The translations under genes and the position numbers were made by a program. This document shows, in pieces, positions 23,755 through 35,153 of a stretch of DNA of 64,000 nucleotides. The stretch comes from Capsicum annuum (Eukaryota; Streptophyta; Magnoliopsida; Solanales; Solanaceae). Below the pieces are notes generated by a model. The model was not told the DNA's origin. It made no database searches and was given only the letters and a program-made list of their open reading frames with translations. Position 1 is the stretch's first letter, and each line of letters starts with the position of its first letter. Location: NCBI RefSeq assembly GCF_002878395.1, contig NC_061115.1, forward strand, positions 210,200,506-210,264,505, read 5' to 3'.

Positions 23755-26300
23755 TGGAAAACTTCTAATCTTAATTCAGTCCTTTAAGCTTGTCACGGGG
23801 TCCACACTTAGAAAATTCTAACTAAGTTCCCAGAATTAGCCTATTTTGGCCTTCAAAAGTTGGCAATCTCATCTCTCCATCTTAATGTCCTTTAATGGCC
23901 CGTATTTTTATTTATTCATGATCAGGAAGGTCAATAGGTCTTGTTGGATAATTTTTGGATTTTTTGAAACATGTTTAGATCATGTTCGGAGTCCTAAAAT
24001 AGTGGACCAATGTGATCTTGCCGTGCCGTATCGCCAATCGCGTTGGTCAACATTTGTGTAGGCTACAAAAGCCAAAACTTTTGAGGCTCAATGTGATCAT
24101 GGCGTGATACGTCGAGTATCGTGTCACATCCATCAATGCACTGCATCGCTTGTAGCATCGGTACCCGGTTCTTTTTTTATCATTAAATGACTGCGTCCTC
24201 AAAGGCAAAAGGGTCAATTTCCCACCCCTATATAAGTCACAAACATGTAATTCAACCCTATTTCACCCAAATTATAGTGGTTTCTCTCTCAAATCCATTA
24301 AGAGCAAGCTTAGGGTTTTCCAATTGAGGATCCAATTTCAAGAATTTCACCGTTAGTTTTCAAGGATCTTCCATCCAAGGTATTCATAGTGTTTATTTAT
24401 GGATTCCTTTCATCCATGAAGTTCAAGAATCAAGGTTTGAATCATGTATTATGAATATTTTGTTGTGGGTTGATTATGTTCATGAGATTTTGATTATATG
24501 ATTTAAAGGTGGAATCTCTATGTGTTTTTCATGAAATCACGTTAGTATGCAAGTTGAAATCCATGAATGAAGTTGTTTATAATGTGTAATTTGATGATTA
24601 CACCTGTGCCCTAAATTGTGCATGTAAGGTGTTTGATAAAATGCCTAAAAGGATAGAAATTATGTCTTATAGATCAATTGTAACCCATATGATAAATTCA
24701 TGTTTTACCCTTATGTTCAAATGACTCCCATGCTATTGATGTGCAATGTAGATGCTTGTTGGAATGCTCATGATGTTAGAGTATGAAATTAGGATATTTA
24801 TTATATGCATTCCTACCATGTACAAGTTTATGATAACCGTGTGCTTCATGAAATCCCCAACTTATTATATTGTGGATTCTTGATGTTGGTCATGTATTTA
24901 AGAACGTCATGCCTTGTCAGTTTCCGTCTATCGATTCTTATGGGTACTTGTACCTGATAACTCAGTTGTGTGCCAAGAGCTAGTGTTATGTTTTCACGAT
25001 ACTCTTAGTCAAGCCATGGTCAATAGAACTCAGTCAGTCATATGACTCAGGAAAGTTCAGTAATCTCAGTAGTATTTTATTATTTTATAGAACTAAATTA
25101 ACTCATTCCAGTTCAATTCAGTTAATCATGTTCAGTGTCTGTTCAGATGAGAGTAGGATTTAGCACTGAGTGAACCCAAGGATGGGAACTCACCTGCTAG
25201 TAGAGGGTGTGATTCTTAAAAGAAATCCTTATATCCCAGAACTACGTAGCCAGCGTAGGTTGAGACATCTAACCTACCGATTAAGGGTTGATGAGGTGGA
25301 TTACCTGCCAGTTAAGGTTTCCCACCATTCTCATTTGAGTACCTTCCAGTTTAGGTTCACTCACTGTTTGTCCTTACGGTGATGCGGTATTGACACCCTT
25401 CCAATTGGGGTTACAGATTGGACCCCAACTCAGCTATATTTCTTTATTTGGGGCATGTTAGTAAGATGACTACTTCCCACAGTTACAGTTTCAGTCTTTG
25501 TCTCAGTAATAGAACTCAAATTGTTCTACAGAATTCAGGACTATCAGATACAGTCAACTCAAAATAGTATGAAACTTAGTTAGTTCCATAGAACCTAGAC
25601 CGTCAATTATAGTTTCTCAGTATCAGTTATCAGTAATCATGTTATCAGTATTCAGACTTAGTAGTCAGTATTATCACAAATTTAGTTACAGTCATGTATT
25701 CATGCATGTATTCTTACGTTCATGTTATATAGTCAGTTAGCATTGTTCATGCATTTGAACCCTCTGTATTCATCCTACCTCACATGTATACCAGTACATT
25801 TAATCATACTAACGCATTTGTGCTATGGTATTTTATACCATAGGTTCATAAGTACAAGCTCCAGAGAAACCTTAGTAGTCAGATGTTCAACAGCAAGAAT
25901 AGCAGTGAGTCCTTATCATTCGAGGATAGCATGATTATTTTATTACCTTATTATTTCATTACTTATTTTATTTCAGTAGTTGGAGTTAGTTGGGGACATG
26001 TCCCATCAACTCCTTATTCAGACAGTTCAGTCAGATAGAGGATTTTAGACTAGATTTAGACTTAAGTATTTTCAGATATTTATTTCAGTTTTGGTATTGT
26101 GACACCAAATTATTCAGTTATGGTTTTATTAGATGAATTATTCAGTTTTGAACTTTATGGCATATTTCAGTCTACTATTTTCATATTTTATATGATGTTA
26201 TGCAGTGTACAAGTACAGATATCAGTCATGGGTTAGCTTATGGTCCTTTGGGGTCATGAGCACCGTGTAGCATTTTGAATACTAGATTTGAGGTGTTACA
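23755..26300 (+). repeat. 3' LTR of the full-length chromovirus
   Basis: It matches the 5' LTR throughout but starts TGGAAAACTTC, having lost about 10 bases of the TGTAAGACCCCGC start. It ends GGTGTTACA, 2546 bp. The extra length comes mainly from a segment around 25170-25250 that is deleted in the 5' LTR near 17560. The CG block is present at 24020-24150 but visibly more decayed. Confidence 0.92.
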
Positions 26301-26305
26301 TTAAC

Positions 26306-26690
26306 TTTCATGATGTTCAAATTGATCTTCCTGACCTAGAGACGTAGATTTTTTAGTTGATTCATGATCAGGGGTGTAAATGGGGTGTCTTAGGAAAGTT
26401 TTAGATTTTTTGAATGATGTTTTAGGTATGTTTGGATGATCAAATAGTGGGTCAACACGATGTCGATACGTCGCGCCAGAAATTACGTCGGTAGGGACCG
26501 ACACATCGCGTCACTTAATGCATCGGTGCCTAGTTTTTCTTACTGATTTTTTGGTCCAGGAGGGTAATTCAATCTTTTTCCCTAGTTTTACCTTGAAATT
26601 TGCACCAATTCTTTCTCACTGTGCTCTATCCTAAGAATTTTTGTTGTATTATGTTTCTTCTGAATGACTCTCTACTTATGATCCAGACCC
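26306..26690 (+). repeat. Fragment of another LTR (right piece)
   Basis: It continues 16006-16122 across the insertion. It has LTR-like phrases (TTGATTCATGATCAGGGGTG) and a CG-rich block at 26458-26525, then fades near 26690. The right limit is uncertain. Confidence 0.5.
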
Positions 26691-27776
26691 TTGATATAGG
26701 AAGAACTTTGTGATGGTATTGTATCTTTACCTCAAGTCCCCCTATGAGTAGATTTACCTCAAGTCCCCGCATGAGTAGATTAACAAATATGAGTTATAAT
26801 TGAGCAGTGTTTCTCCGATTCATGACATTTGTGCTCGGGTCCCTTAATGACCCTCCATATGTTAGTGCGATGGTGGATATGGAAGTATAGTAATGTTGTA
26901 GGTAGGAATGTAGATGTTCTTGAAGGTGAAAATTTTTATGTGATTTCTTGAGCTAAGGTTATAGGTGGAAGGGAAAAGAAGGTGATGAACTTTTATTATG
27001 AGAAATAGTTGGGAATGAGATTTATGGAGAGAATCTTTGTGAATGTGATTGAATTTGCTGGTCTTAGTGGGGAAAATCCATGAAGTGGGTGTAGTAATGA
27101 TAGGCTTGATTGTTGTGATTGATGAAAACTTACCCCATGTACTATGTGGTTAGTATTCCTTGAATTAAAACCTGAGAGTGTTTGACGATAGTGATAAGGT
27201 GAGCCAATATTCTTAATGGGATGTAAAGTATAGAGTCCTATAGTTTAAGTTATCACCTTTTTACTCTGAGTTAGGCTTCAACATAGCAGTACTAAGTAGT
27301 GGGACTCAAATTCTCATGGCTAGATGTGTGATTGGAGAATTATAAGTTAGTGAGTGTGAAGTATGCTATTTATTGTTTGGGGTTTAGATGTTAGTGTCTC
27401 TAAGTTTAAGTCTATTTGTGGTACTTTGTAAGGTAGAGAATGCTTCTAGTACTATCTTCCACGAACTCTTATTTCATTATTAATACCAATATAAATCAGA
27501 TCTATTATTACCAAATTAACTCATGCCCTATGTTGTGATGATTATGGTTCATAGAGATCATGTGCAAGATCATCCTTGGGTAAAGTCTCATTGCCTCATG
27601 TTTCAATTCGTGCTTACATATTTCGCTTGGGGTTACCATCAAACTTGTTTAATGCCTTTGTATGTTTTGTTGAGTAAAATTATTCAATGCAAGATTACGT
27701 TCTTTATTCTACTCTTTTAGATCCTCAAAAGTCCCTACCTATCATTCAGGGATGAATGATCCCAAAGGGGAGATAA
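26691..27776 (+). mobile_element. Non-coding internal region of LARD-like element, copy 2 (right part)
   Basis: It has no gag or pol motif. A short imperfect duplication, TTTACCTCAAGTCCCC, occurs near 26728 and 26752. From about 27505 it matches 11005-11270 closely. It ends in the polypurine tract AAAGGGGAGATAA before the LTR. Confidence 0.72.
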
Positions 27777-28953
27777 TGTAATGCCCCACATTTTCGAGCT
27801 AGAAATTGAATCATTGTTCCTACATACGTAAGCTCTAATTCCATGGTTTATGTTTAGATTCATGTGTCATGATCTTTTTCCTAGTATATGAAGTGATTAT
27901 GAGGTGAAAAGTGTGTAAAAAAATCACTTAGAGCAAAGTTGAGCTAAGAATCATTCATTCATTCAAAGTTTGATATTTAATTCTATAAGGGTCTACTTTG
28001 AACGTATATAACTTTTGATACATATAGAATTTTTCAGCTTAAGACCCACCAAATTGTAGGTAATTGAATTAGATTTCAAACGATACTAATTTTGCCAAAA
28101 TCCAATAACTGAGCATAAGGTTATGGTATTTTCCGTGTGAGGCAGTAAGCCAATGCGATGTCGATGCGACGCGATGGCCAGCGCGTTACGGAACTATTTC
28201 ACTCTTTAAAATAGTTTTCTAATGGGTCTAGGGGCATTTTTGTTACTTCCCCTCACGTAAAATCTATCCATAACATAAGATTTGCGCCCCAAAAACCATA
28301 ATACACTCGATAATTCAATTTTCCTCTCAAATCAAAACACTAGCTCATCCCTAAAGATCAAGAACTCATCCCTAAGATCAAGAATTCCAATAAATGGATC
28401 AAGATCCAGGTTTCATCCTTCAAATCTTATAATCTAAGGTACGTGGGGTTTATCCTAATTATATGGGCTTGTTGAAATATTTGAATATATTTTAAAGTTT
28501 AGCAAACATGAATTTATAAAGGGGTTTTGGAATATATGTTTTCAATTATGCATCATGAACATTCTAATTATATAATTGTTTTGGTCTTGAGGCCTTTCCC
28601 CTTAAATTGGTTTATACTCATATCTATATATGTATGTTTAAAAAAATTGAGATTGAGATTGAACTGAGAGCATAAATCCATATAAACCCCCTCTGGTTTT
28701 AAGTTGTTTGTGTTTATGTGCATCATGAATTACCCGATTGTATTTTTTAGAAGTATGACATGAAGGTCCTGAATTTTAGATTATGATTTGATAATGGTTT
28801 TGAACTTAAGAGGGGGCAGATTGTTTGATGTTAAATGTTAAGGACATTGCTAAAAAATTTGCATAATTTGTCACAAAATTTCATGACCACCATATGTTGT
28901 TGAAATATTGAAAAGAGGGAGTTTTCATGCATGTGTTCACATGAGTTTAAAGC

Positions 28954-31622
28954 TGTAACGTCCCGATTTGCTGAATCGGAATGCTACATGGTGCTCATGA
29001 ACCCAAAGGACCACAAGCTAACCCATCACTGATATCTGTACCTATAACTGCATAATATATCATAAAATGCATAAACATGAATAATAAGGCCATAAGGTTC
29101 AATACTGCATAACTAAATAACATAACATAAGCGTGGGGTTATAGAATATCCAAAACAAAACTGAAGTCTGAAACATGAATATCTGTATCTAGTCTACATC
29201 TAGTCTGAAAGCCTCTAACGTCTGAAAAATCTAAATAAGGAGTTGATGGGACATGTCCCCAACTAACCCCAACTAATAAGCTAATCAATGAGATAGTAAA
29301 GAAATAATCGTGTCCTCAAAGGATAAGGACTCACTTCTGAATCTGTCTGCTAAAACTAAAATCTACTACTGATCTGAAACTCATGTCTCTGAACCTATGG
29401 TGTAACATAAAAAGAAAGTACCATAGCACAAAAGCACCATAGCAGAAATGCATCAGTACAACTGAAAATACTGAGTATACGAGTGAGGTAGGCTAAATGC
29501 AAAGGGTTTACATGCATGAGCAATGCTGACTGACTGACTAATATGAACATGAGAGTGCAAACATGCATACATAATAACTGATATCATGAATACGTGATAG
29601 CTGGATCTGTAAGCTAATACATGGTTTACTGATATCTAACATGACTGATACTAGAATTCTAATAACATTGGTGACTATGTCTGATAGTCCTAAATCTGAT
29701 GGAACTATCTGAGTTTTGTACTGTAACTGAATTTACTATATCTGACAGTCCTAGTATACTAAAATCTGAAGAACTATCCGAGTTCTTTTACTGAGACTGA
29801 GACTGAAACTGTGGGAGATAGTTATTTAACCGACATGCCCCATGTATGCCATTATAGCTAAGTTGGGGTCCAATCTCTGCCCTGACTGGAAGGGTGTCAA
29901 TACCACTCCACTGGTAAAGACAGGCTGTGAGAACCCTTTACTGGCAGGTACTCAAAATAAGAACTGTGGGAACCCTCTACTGGCAGGTAGGCTACCTCAT
30001 CTACCCTCAACTAGGAGGTATGATGTCTCAACCTACGCTGGCTACGTAGTTCTGGAACGCAAGGATTGCTTCTAGAAATCATACCCTCTGTTGGCAGGTG
30101 AGTTCCCATCCTTGGGTTCACTCGGTGCTAACTTCTACTCCCAACTAAAGAGACTGAACATGATTAACTGATTGGACATGGACTGAGCTTACTGAATTCC
30201 GTTGACTGACGGAATGCTACTGATAACTGATAACTGACTGAGATCATGAGGTTTCCTGAGTCATATGATTGACTGAATTCTACTAAATCATGGCTTGATT
30301 TCAGATATCGTGAAAACATGCCATGGCTCTAGGCACACAACTATATTTTTTGGGTACGAGTACCCCCAGGACTCAATGGAAGGAAACTGACACAATATGA
30401 CTTAATTGATCATGAGAACAAAGTTCATAATTCATAACATTATAAGTAGGGGATATTATACTACATGTAGTTCTCAACATCTTATGCATGGTAGGGAGTG
30501 CATATATATCATGTACATATTGTATAACTCCATTATCATGAATGTTTCATACCATAACAATAGCAACACAACAACAGCATGGAATTGATATTGAATCATA
30601 ATGGTTAACATCGGCTTGTCATTTGGATACTATTGAGCCTTGGAAACAAGATTTCTAGCATTCTAGGCATTTTATCAAACACCTTGTATGCACTGTTTAA
30701 GGCATAGGTGTGTTCATACATTTCATCATATTAAACCACCCAAATTCAAGGGTTCCAACTAACATGATCATAACCTCCATGAAATACATCAAAATACTAC
30801 TCTATAACACAAATAACAACCACCAACATGAATATGATCATATCACCACAAAACAATAATAATTTAGTATTTAAAGATTGATTCTTGAACACTACGCATA
30901 CCTGGGTTGTGATTCTCTTGAAGTTCTATGGAGGAAAACTTGAATTATTGGCTTGGAATTAGCATCTAGGGTTTCTTATTCTTGGGAATTGATTCTTGAG
31001 AGAAACCCTAATTGTTGTTGTGGAATAACAATGGATAAAGTGGCTGAACTCGTGTACAATTGGGTATATACAAGCGGGTGCTACATGACCAAAATACCCA
31101 TATTAAAACGACCTAGAAGGGTTGAACGTAAAATGTAATGGAGGACCCCCGACGGTCCGTCGAGCCTGCGACGGTCCATCGTGCCCTGACCGTCAAACCT
31201 AGGCAGAAACATGACCCACTGGATGTCTGCGATGTTGGCCTCCGACGGTCCATTGAACCTGTGATGGTCCATCGAGCCACACCGTTGAACATGAATATAA
31301 ACTGGGTCTACTGCCTTCGTTCGATGAAGGGCCCCGATGGTCCGTCGGGCTACCGACGGTCCGTCGGGCTACCGACGGTACGTCGGAGGCTACCGTCGAA
31401 ATGGGGCAGCCTGACTATTTTTCGTAAAATGTCCATAACTTTCTTATCTGACATCGAATTTTGATGAAATTGGTATCGATGGAAAACTTTTATTCAATTT
31501 CTCACGTGATAGGAAGTGAAAATTATAAGAATTCTGCGTGTATAAGAATAAATTCTTATTTCAAGGCAAGTTCTAACATCCTTGAGATGATTTTCAAGCT
31601 AAGAAAAAACAAGGGTATTACA
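28954..31622 (-). mobile_element. Solo LTR with target duplication AAAGC
   Basis: It begins TGTAACGTCCCG and ends GGGTATTACA, 2669 bp, with no internal domain. AAAGC lies at 28949-28953 and 31623-31627, and the host LTR continues across it (AGTTTAAAG to AAGAGTCC). Its U5 end matches the full-length chromovirus LTR in reverse (ACTGATATCTGTAC, GACATGTCCCCAACTAA), but the U3 is different and carries the palindromic block described separately. Confidence 0.93.
31150..31400. repeat. CG-rich palindrome cluster GACGGTCCGTC in solo LTR U3
   Basis: At least seven copies of a GAYGGTCCRTC-type palindrome lie within 250 bp: near 31151, 31169, 31243, 31263, 31336, 31355 and 31374. The first is the perfect CGACGGTCCGTCG. 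Near 31336-31394 they form a short tandem run with a 19 bp period. Confidence 0.85.
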
Positions 31623-32677
31623 AAAGCAAGAGTCCTTTTAAATTTATTGATTTATATGGTGGTCCCAAACCTCATGTTTTGAAAGAAGATATTACAATAT
31701 GCTATGAATTGCCTAGAGATGGGACTTGCAAGTCAATGGTATGACGATGCCATATAAATGAATGCCATAACAGAGTAAGAGTTTCAGATTTGATTTCAAA
31801 GAATACAAGTTTTAAAGAGCTAAAAATAGGGTTAAAGAGGGTTAGGTGGTTGCCCGAAGATGACTTGAGTTCAAGAACTCCTAGTCCAAAACTGTGTTTT
31901 GTCGGTACGGGTTCATTTCATCCCCTAGAGGGATTATATGCTGGCCTAGTGCCTTGTGATCAGAGACAGAGACTCTAACCCTTGCGGCAAACTCGGGTTG
32001 GGGGCTTGGCTGCCGAGTCAAGGGAAGATTCCATATAGCCCCTGGAATTTCAGAGTTGTAGGGTATACCACCTAGCTTAGAAGTAAGATAAAGAGTGAGT
32101 CATAGATTTCAGATAATTGTTTAGAGTCTTTTAAATATGCCCATGTGTTTTTCATATATTTTATATAAAACTGTCTATAAATTGCTCTCACCTATGTTGA
32201 ATAAAATTTTTTATTTTGGATTGCTCTACGTACCAGTACATCTGTATTGACCCCTTATATTTTAGGATTTTGAGACACGGTCCTAGGGTCCCGTTAAGCA
32301 GTAGATTGACTTGTCAGAAGTGAAGTGTGCAGTTGGTGAGCCTTCTTTTTTTCAGAAGGCCTATTTCTTTTCAGTCACTTGCTATTTATTCTGGTTTAGG
32401 TCCACTGGGGGCCTTGTCCTAGTTTCAGACAGTTTTTGTTAATTTTCGTATGTATTAAAGATTTGGCAGACAGAAACAGATGTTGTCTAGATGTTGATGG
32501 ATCTTCTTTCGTATTGATATGCTTAACTTAGAACCTGACCATGATTCCGTATTGCTTCGTATTTTCGCATTTCCTTTTGTATATGAATGGTGTATGTGAT
32601 TGCAAGTTAGAAGGGCTCTCGGGTCTTCATGGTTCGGGATGCCCGTCACGGCCAGGGCCCTGGTTTGGGTAGTGACA

Positions 32678-33141
32678 CTCTTGCCCTCTCAATCGGCATT
32701 TCTACTATCACGAAGAAAATAAATCTTGAATGTAACATGTTTGTTCAAGTGTTAGTTCAATTATGCAACTTTTTCCCATTATCCATACAAGTCTCCACAT
32801 TGATTTATCTATTTACGAGTCGTTTAGTAACTTGTACTAATGAAAAACCCGAGATACAATATTTCTTCTCAGTAGCCATGAGTCCTTGTCATGACTCGTA
32901 GTTTTGAAATCAAAGAAACTACAGTTGATAGGGCCTAAAACACAAAATTAAATTACAGAGAACAAAAAAATGCACAAAATGTTTTTACTAACCTATAATT
33001 AGAAACAGAAATTTTGAACAACATATATGTTGATTTTGACACTATGGTCTAACTGATAAATTTTTTAGAAATTCCGTTAATTATATTTAAAGATATAAAG
33101 AAATAATTATCAGATTGATGTGTAACTGCAGGAAAAAAAAA
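32678..33141. repeat. Right arm of the large inverted repeat
   Basis: It is the reverse complement of 1-440. It begins at the LTR end with TTGCCCTCTCAATCGGC and finishes at the poly-A run near 33141. Only part of the first tandem unit of the left array is present here; the rest of the array has no counterpart on this side. Confidence 0.85.
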
Positions 33142-34600
33142 GATGGTTAATTGTAATATACTTAATAATATTAAATTTAATTCATTAATGATAGAAGTGT
33201 TCTTAAAAGTTGTCCTTTTGAGACTCTGCATGGCAAATGACTATCAACATCTTTATTAGAAAAAGCAATAAACAGACAAATTTTTCTTTAATAGAGACAG
33301 TAGGATTTTTAAAACTTAAAAGCAAATGGTTAAATGCTTTCAAATTCACAACTAAATTCATAATGATCACACTCTAGCAAAACTGCTCCCATAATAATAA
33401 AAAAAATAATAAATTATAGTATAATATGATAATATTACTATTTATTATTTAGTTATATGGTTTATAGCATGTTGATATAAATTAGATCATTTTTAATATT
33501 TTAATATAGTGTAGGGGCAGAACTGTAATCCAACTTTCCACTTTGAAGCTTTCCACTTTTAGTATAACTTGTTTAATTCCATGTGTCTCGTACGTGTAGC
33601 GTTTAATTATTTAAAATTAAATAATTTGACTATTGAGGAGATTTTTAATAAAGTATATAAAGTTGAAATCACTTATTAAAGATCATTCACATGTTAATAT
33701 AATAATGTAAACATATACATATATTTTATTGTAAGCACACATATTTTACCATCTGAAGTTTCAAGTGGTTGATGAATTATCACTTTTGCGTTTACCATGC
33801 AGTACCTCTTCCCTTGTTGTTAGAGGCTAAGAAAGACACATCAATTTAATCATATTTTTTGTACGATTATTTTTCTTAATAATTAAAAATTTTTCTTGTT
33901 TTTTAAGATTAAATTCTTACAAAATCATAGATTACATTCTTATTACGCATTTAAAACTTTTAAAAATTGGGTACTTCTTAAAATTCTTTATTCTAATACT
34001 TTTATATCTATTTCTAGATTTTTCGAATCTTCTTAAAGTCAAATTTAGTTGATTTGCAATTCTTAAATCAATGAAAAGTATTTAGTTGTTATTAATTTTG
34101 ATGACTTTTAATAAGGAAAGGTCATACCATAAATATATTTAATTAATTTTTAAATTTTAATATTAGAAAAACAGTGAAAAGACAATTCTGTCAAAAACAA
34201 AAACTGTTAATGAATGGCAAAAAATTCAAACAATATTTTTCAGGTCCTTCATACTTTAATTATAATATAGATATAATTAGATATCTTTAGATGATTAAAA
34301 AATTATAATAAATTTCACTCTTAATACACTCAGTATGTTGTGTACACAAATTATTATTTTCATTTGCCAGTTTGAAATATAATTATTATGGAACAAAATT
34401 ATATTACTTCAACTTGGATATTGAATTATATGATTTTAACTTTATGTATTAAGAAAAGTAGTTTAAATATAACATAAATACCAGATTGTGCAATTAGATT
34501 ATTTAGTAATTTGTTATTATCATACATATATATACACACACATTCAAATAGAGGTACTAACTCATATGTTTTGCTCTTTTGATTTTTTGTGTGCCTAGAT
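33142..34600. other. AT-rich low-copy stretch, no gene seen
   Basis: There is no LTR motif, no coherent open frame and no RNA gene. A short perfect palindrome (AATTATTTAA, two bases, then its complement TTAAATAATT) occurs near 33606-33630. This is the nearest upstream DNA of the MADS remnant and could hold its old promoter, but no element is recognisable with confidence. Confidence 0.6.
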
Positions 34601-35146
34601 ATGACTAAAAAAGGGGTCAGAACCACTAGAAATCTTGATTCAAAAACCAAAAAAGCTATTCTAGAGAAAAGATTTACATCATTGAGTAAGAAAGCTAAGG
34701 AGTTGTCCATCCAATGTGATACAGAAGTAGGTATTATTACTTTTAATCAAGCAGAAAGTAATATTTTCGTTTGGCCAGATATAATCCAGGCCAAAGAATG
34801 AGTCGAGAATTAGTTAGCGTGCATTGAAATCAAAAAGCTAGTTAAGTTTCAAAAACATAAAACTTATCTTCAATCAATTGTAGATGCACAAGAAAAATAT
34901 ATTGATCAAATGGAGCAAAAGGTTGAGAAGATGGAAATGGAGAACCTCTTCAATGAACTTGTTAATGCAAGAAAACGATTCGATGAACTTGAGTATAGAG
35001 AAATTAAAAGTTTGTTAAAGTTATTTGCGTGTAAGCGGACTAAACATGAAGAAAGGAAGCAACAACTGAATCAAAATACTTAGAATGAAGTTAGTTCGAA
35101 TGATAAAATAATAGAGAGGAGAATGATGGACATGAGAGGAGAATGA
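34601..35146 (+). pseudogene. Type I MADS-box gene remnant
   Basis: The ATG at 34601 starts MTKKGVRTTRNLDSKTKKA. It continues with ILEKRF, LSKKAKELS and TEVGIITFNQAESNIFVWPD, which fits the SRF-type MADS DNA-binding and dimerisation domain. The VWP ending and the lack of a K-box recall the type I Mgamma group. The same frame is stopped at codons 67 (TGA, 34799) and 71 (TAG, 34811). It then runs on as a charged, coiled-coil-like segment (IDQMEQKVEKMEMENL, ARKRFDELE) to further stops at codons 161 and 182. Type I MADS genes are normally single-exon, so introns are an unlikely explanation for the stops. The MADS domain alone (66 residues) could still be translated. The conserved core Arg-Lys-Arg is weakened. 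The subgroup call is inference. Confidence 0.8.
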
Positions 35147-35153
35147 TGGACAC
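35114..35153. repeat. 20 bp tandem duplication at the MADS remnant 3' end
   Basis: GAGAGGAGAATGATGGACAT is present twice head to tail, with one difference in the last base. It shifts the final codons of the remnant (20 is not a multiple of 3). Confidence 0.9.

Larger units (their letters stand above)
16123..26300 (+). mobile_element. Full-length Ty3/gypsy chromovirus (Tekay-like), target duplication TTAAC
   Basis: Two direct LTRs (16123-18609 and 23755-26300), a primer binding site, gag-pol in the order gag, protease, RT, RNase H, integrase and chromodomain, and a polypurine tract make a structurally complete element of 10,178 bp. TTAAC lies on both sides (16118-16122 and 26301-26305). The C-terminal chromodomain and the initiator-Met primer site point to the chromovirus branch; the Tekay/Del assignment rests on remembered motif similarity. 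It cannot move by itself, because every catalytic part is damaged. Confidence 0.95.
27777..32677 (+). mobile_element. LARD-like right LTR, split by a solo LTR
   Basis: It begins TGTAATGCCCC and ends GGTAGTGACA. Without the insertion at 28954-31622 it is about 2227 bp and aligns throughout with 11271-13491. The conserved U3 core is at 28067-28122, with a CG-rich block at 28150-28195. It is followed directly by the inverted-repeat right arm. The five bases after it (CTCTT) do not match those before the first LTR (TAAGC), so the cluster has no simple target duplication. Confidence 0.88.

Noticed and set aside
31138..31464. 108-codon plus-strand frame over the palindrome cluster
   Set aside because: It arises from the absence of stops in CG-rich repeats; the LTR context and palindromes explain it.
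34426..34710. 94-codon minus-strand frame
   Set aside because: It overlaps the MADS remnant on the opposite strand and is a shadow of it.
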